Assembly: GCF_947500705.1 (NCBI RefSeq)
Contig: NZ_CANMSY010000005.1
Span: 1-64,000 of the forward strand
DNA: 64,000 nt
Source of the DNA: an uncultured Brachybacterium sp.
GTDB lineage: Bacteria; Actinomycetota; Actinomycetes; Actinomycetales; Dermabacteraceae
Direction: 5' to 3'
A program made the position numbers and the translations under genes. Shown piece after piece: positions 45,006-52,228 of the stretch; positions within the stretch are counted from its first letter, which is position 1, and every line of letters begins with the position of its first letter. The notes beneath the pieces are model-generated. The model saw only the letters and a list, made by a program, of their open reading frames with translations, was not told where the DNA came from and did no database searches.

Positions 45006-45301
45006 ACGACCGGAAACTTGGGCAGGACGAGCGCGGGCTGCTGACTGGCAGGGAGGTCGCCTTTGCGGCGCGTGACGCTGCCGGGTACCTCGAGGCGCTG
45101 TGGGTCGGGGACAAGGAGCGGGCTGGGTTGATCTGGGCCGGCGCGGATGAGCGTGAGCATGAAGCGATCGCGGGAGCGTTGGCGTCGATCGCGTTGACGG
45201 CGCTCCGTGCCCCCGAGAGCACGCCGCCGGGCCGGTTCGTAGGAATCGTTCAGGCGATGCTCGCGGACGGGGTTAACGAGATCGACGGGGCCGGCTGGTG
45301 A
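45002..45301 (+). CDS. Small alpha-helical element protein (99 aa)
   Basis: 99 aa, mainly helices: LTGREVAFAARDAAGYLEALW, AGADEREHEAIAGALASIALTAL, FVGIVQAMLADGVNEI. It starts in ATGA and ends in GTGA, overlapping both neighbours. Function unknown; could be a transcription or head-related accessory protein. Confidence 0.65.
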   Translation: MNDRKLGQDERGLLTGREVAFAARDAAGYLEALWVGDKERAGLIWAGADEREHEAIAGALASIALTALRAPESTPPGRFVGIVQAMLADGVNEIDGAGW

Positions 45302-45516
45302 GCGGCTGGGCAGAAGCCCGCCCCGAGAACAGCGGGGGCGGGCTGGGGCCGGGTGAGGTGCCTGAGGGCACGCCGGGCGCGGTACCGATCCGGTTCGAGG
45401 TCGACGTGCTCGGGCGGCGCGTGCCGGTGGCGTGGACGGTACCGGCGGCGGGTGCCCGGGATTACTGGGACGCGCGGCGAACCGGTCCGAACCTGCTCGA
45501 ACAGCCGTTCGAATAG
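45298..45516 (+). CDS. Small element protein (72 aa)
   Basis: 72 aa. A Gly/Pro-rich start is followed by GAVPIRFEVDVLGRRVPVAWTVPAAGARDYWDARR, a beta-hairpin-like domain. GTG 45298 overlaps the preceding stop. Last gene of the coupled series 44515-45516. No family recognised. Confidence 0.55.
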   Translation: MSGWAEARPENSGGGLGPGEVPEGTPGAVPIRFEVDVLGRRVPVAWTVPAAGARDYWDARRTGPNLLEQPFE

Positions 45517-45738
45517 CGGTAGTCTGTTCCTGTCGGTGCACGTAACGGCGAGGCGACCCGGGTTGGGCGCAAGTCGGAGGCGAGGCGCGGGACACGGAAC
45601 AACCGGGACGACCGCCATGGGGGCGGTGTCCTCGGAGCGCATCAGGCGCGACCCTTGAGGGGTCGACGCGGCGCTCCCTCTCATTCCGGCCGCGCTCGCG
45701 ACGTGATCGCGGCCCTCACACCACGAAGGGTGCAACCG
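45517..45738 (+). promoter_or_regulatory. Structured leader before capsid gene
   Basis: 222 bp without a gene. A hairpin GGAC-ACCGCC / GGCGGT-GTCC (45606-45631, bulge at 45610) sits in it, so transcription or translation of the capsid gene could be controlled separately from the upstream series. TAGTCT (45523-45528) may be a -10. Confidence 0.4.
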
Positions 45739-46974
45739 ATGAATCTCAAGAAGCAGCGGGCCGACGCGCTCGCCGAAGCGCAGGCGGTCGCCGATCAGGC
45801 GAAGGCCGCGGGCCGTGACCTCACAGCGAACGAGTCCGCGCTGATCGACGCGAAGATCAACGAGGTGCAGGAGCTCGACAAGAAGCTCGCCCGCGCGGCG
45901 AAGTCGATGGACGGCATCGACCGGCTCGCCGGCGTCGGCAAGTACGCGCCGAAGGACGCGAACGGGCTGCCCGGCCTCGACGACGACGGCACGGAGTGGC
46001 CGGCGCTGGATCAGTCCACGCCGACCGTGTTCTCGGCGAAGGCCGGTGGCGAGATGGTCGCCCGCCGGCTCATGACCGCGCATGGTCCCGGCGGGGTCAA
46101 GGCGTTGCCGACCGGGACCGCGCAGACGATCCCGGTCGTGATCGACGCGGACCCGGTGTCACAGGGTGGGCGGTTCGACACGATCCTCGACATCATCCCC
46201 GCGGTGACGACCCTCGCCCCGGCGTGGACGTACCGGCGCGCGACCGGCCGAACCCTGGCCGCGCAGATCGTCGGCACAGGCGAGATCAAGCCCACCTCCC
46301 AGCTCGAGTTCGAGGACATCACCAACCGGCTCGGCGTCATCGCGACCGTCGCCGGGCCGATCAGCGAACAGACCCTCCAGGACTACCCGGCGCTCGTCCG
46401 GTTCCTCCAGGGCGAACTGCTGCTCGACATCCGGCTCCGGCTCGAGGATGAGGTGTTCTCCGGCGACGGGTCGGACATCATCGCGGCCGACACCCCGGGC
46501 AAGGTCGTGGGAGCACACTTCCAGGGCCTGCTCAACACCACCGGGGTGCTCCAGCAGGAGTTCACCGGGGACGGGCTCGGGTCCCTCGCCGTCGCCGCGA
46601 CACGGCTCGAGTCCGACGGGTTCACCGTCTCCGGCATCGCGATCCACCCGGACGACTGGGTGGCGCTCGCGACGACTCGGAACACCTCCGGGGCGTTCGA
46701 CCTCAACGGCCCGGTCGACGCTGCGGCCCGCACCATCTGGGGTCACCCTGTGCGGCTCACGCGAGGCCTGCCCGCTGGGACGGCGATGGTAGTCACTGCC
46801 GGGTCCGCGGCGATTCGCCCCCACGTTCACGGCATGGACGTCCGCGCCGTCACTATCAACGACGACGCGATCCGCAACCAGGTGCGCATCCGCGCGGAGG
46901 GACGGTTCGCCTTCGACTGCTACCGGCCCTCCGGGTTCTGCGCGGTGAGCCTGACCGATACGACCACCGTCTGA
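45739..46974 (+). CDS. HK97-fold major capsid protein
   Basis: 411 aa from ATG 45739 (CGAAGGG 8 nt before). Residues ~1-90 are a charged coiled coil like the scaffolding delta domain. Then comes the HK97 core: GGEMVARRLMTAHG, a TILDIIPAVTTLAPAWTYRR strand, EFEDITNRLGVIATVAGPISEQTL spine helix region and RAVTINDDAIRNQVRIRAEGRFAFDCYRPSGFCAVSLTD at the C-terminus. There is no protease, portal or terminase next to it. It would build an icosahedral shell; whether alone or by redirecting a helper is unknown. Encapsulin is less likely because of the delta-like domain. Confidence 0.88.
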   Translation: MNLKKQRADALAEAQAVADQAKAAGRDLTANESALIDAKINEVQELDKKLARAAKSMDGIDRLAGVGKYAPKDANGLPGLDDDGTEWPALDQSTPTVFSAKAGGEMVARRLMTAHGPGGVKALPTGTAQTIPVVIDADPVSQGGRFDTILDIIPAVTTLAPAWTYRRATGRTLAAQIVGTGEIKPTSQLEFEDITNRLGVIATVAGPISEQTLQDYPALVRFLQGELLLDIRLRLEDEVFSGDGSDIIAADTPGKVVGAHFQGLLNTTGVLQQEFTGDGLGSLAVAATRLESDGFTVSGIAIHPDDWVALATTRNTSGAFDLNGPVDAAARTIWGHPVRLTRGLPAGTAMVVTAGSAAIRPHVHGMDVRAVTINDDAIRNQVRIRAEGRFAFDCYRPSGFCAVSLTDTTTV

Positions 46975-47334
46975 CCGGCGGTGCCCTGACCGGGCGGGCC
47001 CTCGCGTCCGCCCTTGGCCCCGCCGCTCCCTTCCGGGTGCGGGGCCTGCACGGCCCTCAGGACTGCGAGCCTGGGGGCTGTGCTCATGCCCGGAGGCGCT
47101 GTGCGGCCTGTAGACGGGCGAGACCGGGTGCAGCCTGGCCGGACGTCGATGACTCGCCGTCAGGCTCTTCCTGGCACCGCCGCGCGTCGCTGGCCGGCTC
47201 TCTCCCACTTGGGCGGGGTAGGGGGGTCGGAATCTCGGCGACCCGGGGTGCCCGAGTGAGGTTGCGGGTAGGCATCTCTCTCTCCGACGGGGTACCTGGG
47301 GGTCGCGCGCGCGGGCGCGCGCACGGTGTGGTGT
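46975..47334. other. Gene-free GC-rich stretch after capsid gene
   Basis: 360 bp with no convincing reading frame. It contains a G-run tract (GGCGGGGTAGGGGGGTCGG, about 47211-47229), a CTCTCTCTCCGACGGGGTACC stretch nearby and a GC-alternating hairpin (about 47306-47327). Such G-rich and structured DNA between phage modules can be a packaging (cos/pac) site. This is only suggested by position and composition. Confidence 0.35.
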
Positions 47335-47871
47335 CTACTGCGGGTCGACGGTCCTTCGCGACCAACGATCTTCCACTTTCCCGCTGTTGTATCGCCTCCA
47401 GCCGCGCTGGCGAACGTCGTTAAATTCGACCCATGCGGGCATTATCGCCGCCTGTCGCGTTGACTTTGTGACGTGCTCCCCGGGCATGAGCACGTCCCAA
47501 TGTCCGACGCCCACATTCACTCGCGTACCGTCCTTAGATCTGACCTCGTCGCGGCTGCTGGGGTCGTACCGATGCATCGACTCGGTGAAAGTCCAGACCT
47601 GATAGATCGGTTCAGCTGATCCATTCAACAGGTGCAGAACAATCGGAGAGCCTTGAGCATCCGATTCGTTCCATATTGCAACTCGGCGGACTTCTGTAAG
47701 CGTCTCCTCCGTGGCCCGGGCTCGTTCTCGCTCGGCCTGACGCGTAAGTTCGGCATCGAGCTCTGACTGGGCCTTCTTGCGATCTTTGCGCTCGACCAGA
47801 AACAGTAGACCGGGCACCACGGCCGCGGCTATGGTCCCCACCGCCGTGGCGACTGTCCAGGCATCTGTCAT
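47335..47871 (-). CDS. Membrane-anchored accessory protein (178 aa)
   Basis: 178 aa. The N-terminal helix VATAVGTIAAAVVPGLLFLV is followed by a coiled coil (RKDRKKAQSELDAELTRQAERE...) and a beta domain with WNESDAQGSPIVLHLLNGSAEPIYQVWTF. TATGAT is 6 nt before ATG 47871, so the message is leaderless. Divergent from the next gene. Family unknown; membrane anchoring plus sensing-like domain suggests cargo such as exclusion or defence. Confidence 0.7.
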   Translation of the reverse strand: MTDAWTVATAVGTIAAAVVPGLLFLVERKDRKKAQSELDAELTRQAERERARATEETLTEVRRVAIWNESDAQGSPIVLHLLNGSAEPIYQVWTFTESMHRYDPSSRDEVRSKDGTRVNVGVGHWDVLMPGEHVTKSTRQAAIMPAWVEFNDVRQRGWRRYNSGKVEDRWSRRTVDPQ

Positions 47872-47877
47872 GGCCGA

Positions 47878-47929
47878 ATCATATGGTGTGGAACGCGGCG
47901 GCCACTCGGGATGGACGGTCGGGCATACT
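47878..47929. promoter_or_regulatory. Divergent leaderless promoter pair
   Basis: TATGAT (read on the minus strand, 47883-47878) and CATACT (plus, 47924-47929) each lie exactly 6 nt from an ATG (47871 and 47936). The two promoters share 64 bp of DNA. Confidence 0.65.
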
Positions 47930-47935
47930 TCGGCG

Positions 47936-48373
47936 ATGGACACCAACACCATCCTCGCGACCGGGCTTGTCGCGATTCTCTCGGCGCTCGTAGGCGCTCT
48001 GGTCCCCGGCCTGCTGGGCGTCTGGGCGGACTCCCGCGCGCGCACGGCGGCGCGTCACGAGGTGATTTCCGATCTAGCCGGCGAACTACTCGAGGGTTGC
48101 GAGCGGTACCTCGCAGCGGATAAGGATTTCCCGGTCATGAACTCACTTGCGGTGATTGCGGAGGGTTTCAGTGCGCCTCGGTCGGATGCGAGCCGGCGTC
48201 GGGATGACGAACGAGCGCGGTTGATGTCGCTCGCGGTGAGGATCAGCGCGCGACATCGGAAGGCCGGGCAGTCCGCCCTGAAACTTGTCGACGCGGTGCT
48301 GATTCAAGACGATTGGAACGCCGCAAGTGCGAAGTTCATCGATGACGTGAGCGGTATCATCCGCGGAGCCTGA
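47936..48373 (+). CDS. Small membrane-anchored accessory protein (145 aa)
   Basis: 145 aa. The N-terminal helix ILATGLVAILSALVGALVPGLLGVWA is followed by helices (ARHEVISDLAGELLEGCERYL...). CATACT ends 6 nt before the ATG. The promoter block GGGCATACTTCG is repeated before the gene at 48776. Function unknown; the topology resembles small membrane defence or exclusion proteins. Confidence 0.65.
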   Translation: MDTNTILATGLVAILSALVGALVPGLLGVWADSRARTAARHEVISDLAGELLEGCERYLAADKDFPVMNSLAVIAEGFSAPRSDASRRRDDERARLMSLAVRISARHRKAGQSALKLVDAVLIQDDWNAASAKFIDDVSGIIRGA

Positions 48374-48379
48374 CGACGC

Positions 48380-48758
48380 CTCCGAGAAGCCGGCGAAGGG
48401 TCGTTGGGGGCGTCGTGGTGGTGCCAGGCGCGTGTCACGATCCGGCGAACGTCGGCAGGGGCAACGCCGGCGCGGGCGAGGTTGCCGGCGGCGATCGTGC
48501 CGCGCAAGTAGGCGAGGGGGCGTCGTTGAGGATCGCGACCAGTGCGCCGAGCTCGAGCTCCGCGGCGCAGGCCGGGATGGTCGAGCCGTCGATGATCTCT
48601 CGCGGGTCGATGTCGTCGAGGAGGGCGGCGGATGCTGGTGCCGTAGCGGTGTCGTGGGAATTTTCCGCCTCGCTGGGGAGGCTGAGCACCTGGGACTCGC
48701 AGCCATTGATCTGGTCGGCGACGTTGGGAAGGGCGGCGGTGAGTTCGCGGGCAGACGG
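48380..48758 (-). pseudogene. Frameshifted gene remnant, unknown family
   Basis: One frame reads ARELTAALPNVADQINGCES, then DIDPREIIDGSTIPACAAELELGALVAILNDAP. In the next frame it continues as LAYLRGTIAAGNLARAGVAPADVRRIVTRAWHHHD. The two halves join logically at a C-run near 48517-48523, so one base appears lost. No intact start remains. Probably an older cargo gene of the element. Confidence 0.6.
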
Positions 48759-48763
48759 CGGGG

Positions 48764-48769
48764 CATACT
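48764..48769 (+). promoter_or_regulatory. Leaderless promoter repeating GGGCATACTTCG
   Basis: CATACT at 48764-48769, 6 nt before ATG 48776, inside GGGCATACTTCG (48761-48772), identical to the block at 47921-47932 before the other plus-strand cargo gene and at the same distance from ATG. Confidence 0.65.
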
Positions 48770-48775
48770 TCGCTC

Positions 48776-49444
48776 ATGGAGCTGTTCCTTGCCTTGCTCG
48801 TCTTCGCATTCATCATGTTGCTTGTTCTCGCGGGCTTCGTCTGGCTCGTGTCAGGTCCTGAGCGATCGGATGCCGGCGCGGACTCGCCTCGATCTGATCC
48901 CGCGCCGGGACAGAATCGCGCCGCGCCCCGGCGTGCCAGCCCTCCGCCGTCTTCGAAGTCACGGAAGTACTTGAGCGAAGAGGAAGCTGCTTACTACCTG
49001 GTCCGAGATAGCGAGGGGCGGCTGCCGGTTCGGGTTGCAGGCGGGTTCTTCGTGCATGACGGGACTCGAAAGCAGGTGCCGCCGGGGAGTCGCCCGCTGA
49101 CCCGCGCGGGGATGCGGAGCTTCCGGGTTCGAGGATCGTCCTACTACCCAGACGACTGCCTGGCTGCGGATACCTCGCCGGGGAAGCGTGCGCGGTTCAA
49201 GCGGGAGCCCGGGAACGAGTACGACCCGAACGCTGTCGCGGTTCTCGCGCTCGACGCTGACGGCAAGGCGCGGCGGGTCGGTTACGTGAACAAGGGCTAC
49301 GCGCGGGCGCTCTCGAGGCGGCTCGAAGCGGGCGAGTCCATCAACGCGCGGTTCATGCGCGGCGCGCCCGCGGGCGTCGAGGACCAGGGGATCGCTGTCG
49401 TCGAGGCGACGGCGGACGACATGCGCCGGCTGTTCCGCCGGTAA
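48776..49444 (+). CDS. Membrane-anchored HIRAN-domain protein
   Basis: 222 aa. N-terminal helix LFLALLVFAFIMLLVLAGFVWLV, a Pro/Ser-rich linker, then a HIRAN-like domain: FRVRGSSYYP, FKREPGNEYDPNAVAVLALD, VGYVNKGYARALSRRLEAG. HIRAN domains bind 3' ends or damaged/branched DNA, usually within helicases; a membrane-tethered one at the end of a satellite suggests sensing of incoming or replicating phage DNA. Inferred only. GGCGTCG hairpin follows the gene. Confidence 0.75.
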   Translation: MELFLALLVFAFIMLLVLAGFVWLVSGPERSDAGADSPRSDPAPGQNRAAPRRASPPPSSKSRKYLSEEEAAYYLVRDSEGRLPVRVAGGFFVHDGTRKQVPPGSRPLTRAGMRSFRVRGSSYYPDDCLAADTSPGKRARFKREPGNEYDPNAVAVLALDADGKARRVGYVNKGYARALSRRLEAGESINARFMRGAPAGVEDQGIAVVEATADDMRRLFRR

Positions 49445-49448
49445 GCAT

Positions 49449-49486
49449 GGCGACGCCCCCGAGAACCGTGGTCCGCGGAGGCGTCG
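49449..49486 (+). terminator. Hairpin after HIRAN gene
   Basis: CGACGCC and GGCGTCG (7-bp stem, about 22-nt loop) just after the stop at 49444 and before the arm-type site. A modest terminator. Confidence 0.5.
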
Positions 49487-49498
49487 GGGGTGGCTGTC

Positions 49499-49520
49499 TG
49501 GCTGTCATTTGGCTGTCATG
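49499..49520. repeat. Integrase arm-type site, right
   Basis: Same 22 bp as 41140-41161 (two TGGCTGTCAT units), with a third GGCTGTC just before it. Located about 130 bp inside the right core. Confidence 0.7.
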
Positions 49521-49645
49521 GCACCAGAATCGGACCGGTCTAATCGCTATCGGTCGGGAACCTTCGCCTGCCCTGTTCGTTCAGGTCATAGGCTCTATTC
49601 GGACCGTTTGGGACGCTTCGCGTTCTGTCCAGATTCGGCCCGGTT

Positions 49646-49677
49646 GGGTCAAGGGGTCGCAGGTTCAAATCCTGTCA
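49646..49677 (+). repeat. attR core (32-bp direct repeat)
   Basis: Identical to 41034-41065. It is a fragment of tRNA-Pro without a 5' half, confirming that the element inserted from this point leftwards. It is followed by CCCGAC and the original terminator. Confidence 0.93.
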
Positions 49678-49688
49678 TCCCGACAAAT

Positions 49689-49731
49689 GCCCTGGTGAGA
49701 ACAAGTTTCTCGCCAGGGCGTTGTCTTTTTT
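49689..49731 (+). terminator. Original tRNA-Pro terminator, displaced by the element
   Basis: 13-bp stem GCCCTGGTGAGAA/TTTCTCGCCAGGGC (one G-T pair), loop of five, then TTGTCTTTTTT. It lies next to attR, 8.6 kb from the tRNA it presumably served before integration. Confidence 0.88.
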
Positions 49732-49732
49732 A

Positions 49733-50288
49733 GCGGCGATGTGACCGCTAGAGTCGCGCCGGCTGGAGACCGCACGAGCCTCGAGTCACCATCACGACGG
49801 CGATCGACCTTCGAGTGCCGCACCCGGACCAGGGGCACGCGGGGTGAGCACAGAACGGGGCCGGCTGGTGGCCAAGGCCAAAGTCTCCCCCCATGTTCTC
49901 TCTTCGCCGCGACTCAAGACCAGGCAGGCAGTCTCGCCCGTCGCAAAGCTGCCCTTCCCGTCGGAGCTCCCACGCGAGAAGGAACTGCGGCCATGTCGGC
50001 GCGGCCACTCTCGGCTGTCGGGGCATCGATAGCGCCGCCCTCACGGGTCATCCACTGGGTCACCTCCCACGTACGCCTCGAAGTGCCCCTGCACCTCGGC
50101 TACCCGTCGGGGCGCTCTGGACCCACGTCGCGGCGGGAAGCCATCCCGCTGCACCGAAACGCATATTTGGCCGTCCGGGCACCATCTGCGGAGTGCTCAA
50201 GTTCTCTGCGTCAGGCTCCTCCAGCTGATTACTGAAGAGGTGTCCGGCCCTCTGTTGATGAATTTTGTATGACGCGTGAACTCAACGT
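49733..50288. other. Gene-free stretch right of the element
   Basis: About 555 bp between the tRNA terminator and the IS fragment. Several frames exist but none has an RBS, motif or good codon pattern. Decayed DNA is likely. Confidence 0.5.
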
Positions 50289-50454
50289 GGCTCTTCCCAG
50301 ATGAGGGTGTAGGTCGGCCGGGAGCGTCGGTCCGCAGATAGACGTCGAGGTCTCCCGACGATGGAGGTTCCTACGCCATCCGTCCGAAAGACCTCGACGT
50401 GTCCGACGCTACCCCGCCGGCCGGCTTCGGCCGCCCTGACCTGACCGCCTTCGC
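50289..50454 (+). mobile_element. Truncated ISL3-family element (left end)
   Basis: Starts with the terminal repeat GGCTCTTCCCAG. From about 50298 it is almost identical to the left end of the full element at 52229-52393, including the first codons of the transposase (GTG at 50400). Similarity stops sharply after CCTTCGC at 50454. The 15 bases that follow (GTCTCATCCCAGTCG) again look like an IS end. Confidence 0.85.
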
Positions 50455-50682
50455 GTCTCATCCCAGTCGACCCTGATCGGGTCTGCTGACCCCCTCGACG
50501 AGAACGCAGCGACATCACAGCCACCCAACCCCGACCGGCCGGGAAGCCGGGGCACGTCACATGGCCTGTGCTGCTGGCGTGTCGAGTGGGTCATCCAGGG
50601 GCGACGCAGGAGCGTCGACGCGACGTGCTGAGAGGTGGTTCCAACCGGGCGCTAGGACACCGGCTACAGGCATGGCGATAGG

Positions 50683-51624
50683 TCAGGAACGGCGTCGCTC
50701 CCTGCGCAGGAGGGAGCGCAGAGTCTCGGCGTTCGCGTAGCCGACCCGTAGCGCGATCTCGGCGGAGGTGAAGTCCGTGGTTGCTGAGAGGTGCCGAGCT
50801 CGTTCGATGCGAAGCCGTTGGACGAAGCCGAGCGGAGTGAGGTTGAGCGCCGCACGGACTCGTCGTTCGAGGGTGCGCCGGCTGGTGCCGAGCGACTGCG
50901 CGACGAAGGCGACGTTGAACGGTTCGTCCAGGCGGGCGCGCACGAAGCGTTCGAACTCGACGACGATCGGGTCCTCGTGCCGGAGATGTTCGTAGGCGAC
51001 GAAGGCCGCCTGCGACGGACGCTCGTCGATGATGAGGAGCTTGGCGACATGTTGGGCCAGGTCGGGGCTGATCGATCGCACGAGTGAGAGCGCGAGGTCG
51101 ATGTGGGCGAACGCGGCGCCGGCGGTGACGAGGTTCCCGTCGACCACGACCATGGTGTCGAGATCGAGGGCGACGGTCGGATAGCGCTTCAGGAACTCCG
51201 GCCCCAGGAACCAGCTGGTCGTCGCCCGCCGATGATGCATCCGTCCGGTCTCGGCGACGGCGAACACGCCGGTGCACGCCGCGGCGATCCGGGTGGTCGC
51301 GTCGTCGAGGCGCCCGAGCGAGGCGATGACCGAACGAGCATCTCGGCTCTGGAGGGCGTCGTTGGTAGCGGCGGCCGTGAGGGTTCCAAGCGCAGGGACG
51401 ACGACCACGTCGAACTCTCCGGACTCCGACAGCGGGTGGTCAACCGACAGGGTCATCGATGCCGTCGTGGTCACTCGCCGTTTCGGTCCGAGGATGGCGA
51501 GTTCGATCGGGTCGATCCGCGGGTCGATATCGCCGCGGGCTCCGTCGGCCACCCGCACGATGTCGATGATCGACGCGACAGCCGAACCGAAGCAGCCGTC
51601 GATCGCGATCAGTCCGATACGCAT
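50683..51624 (-). CDS. GlxA/AraC-family transcriptional regulator
   Basis: 313 aa. The N-terminal DJ-1/PfpI-like domain (MRIGLIAIDGCFGSAVASI..., nucleophile-type Cys in AACTGVFAVAETG) is followed by a C-terminal AraC double HTH (FNVAFVAQSLGTSRRTLERR and FTSAEIALRVGYANAETLRSLLRR). It is divergent from a small ABM monooxygenase at 51732, which it probably controls. ATG 51624. Confidence 0.9.
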   Translation of the reverse strand: MRIGLIAIDGCFGSAVASIIDIVRVADGARGDIDPRIDPIELAILGPKRRVTTTASMTLSVDHPLSESGEFDVVVVPALGTLTAAATNDALQSRDARSVIASLGRLDDATTRIAAACTGVFAVAETGRMHHRRATTSWFLGPEFLKRYPTVALDLDTMVVVDGNLVTAGAAFAHIDLALSLVRSISPDLAQHVAKLLIIDERPSQAAFVAYEHLRHEDPIVVEFERFVRARLDEPFNVAFVAQSLGTSRRTLERRVRAALNLTPLGFVQRLRIERARHLSATTDFTSAEIALRVGYANAETLRSLLRRERRRS

Positions 51625-51731
51625 GACGTAAACAATAGCAATACTGTCGTATACGCCACTCCCCATCGGCCCTCGCTCGTCATACGCTGAACTCGTCCCA
51701 CGAAGAACCCCGACGTCAAGGAGAGTCCCTC

Positions 51732-52043
51732 ATGTCCACACCCGCATCACTTCCGTATGCCTTCGTCGCCAAGATCGTCGCGGCCGATGGACAGCACGAC
51801 GCGGTCGCCGATCTGCTCGCCGGCGCTGTCGCACTCGCCAACGAAGAAGTGGGAACGATTGTCTGGTTCGCGGTCAGGACCCACGCCGACACCTTCTGGA
51901 TCTTCGATGCATTCCCCGACGAGGCCGCTCGCGACGCCCACGCCAACGGCGCCATCGTCGCAGCCCTGATGGCCAACCAGCACCTCCTCGGCGCAGCACC
52001 CGAGATCCTGGCGGCCGACGTCCTCGCGTCCAAGCTCCCGTAG
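51732..52043 (+). CDS. ABM-domain (quinol monooxygenase-like) protein
   Basis: 103 aa, ferredoxin-like fold: FVAKIVAADGQHDAVADLLAGAV, TIVWFAVRTHADTFWIFDAFPDEAARDAHANG, ending HLL..APEILAADVLAS. Antibiotic biosynthesis monooxygenase (ABM) domains oxidise quinols without cofactor or handle reactive aldehydes. Controlled by the divergent GlxA regulator. RBS AAGGAGAG. Confidence 0.87.
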   Translation: MSTPASLPYAFVAKIVAADGQHDAVADLLAGAVALANEEVGTIVWFAVRTHADTFWIFDAFPDEAARDAHANGAIVAALMANQHLLGAAPEILAADVLASKLP

Positions 52044-52228
52044 TCCGCCAACGCACGAGACGATCGCGCCCCGCCGAGCCGTCGCCAGGTCGCGACGCAA
52101 CGCCACGCTGCGTTGCCGAGCGGTGCGAGGCCTATCGGCACACGGACAGGATGCCGGCCGCGAGCGCTCAGCCGGCGAGGGGTCCGTCGCAGAGGAGAGC
52201 GACGTCGGTGTCGGGCAGAGCCGTGAGG

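Noticed and set aside
45739-46974. Encapsulin instead of phage capsid
   Set aside because: An N-terminal coiled coil like the HK97 delta domain and location beside integrase, Rep and small phage-like genes favour a capsid; no cargo enzyme is adjacent.
49748-50228. Possible small genes on both strands right of attR
   Set aside because: No ribosome site, no motif and no consistent codon bias; left as gene-free.
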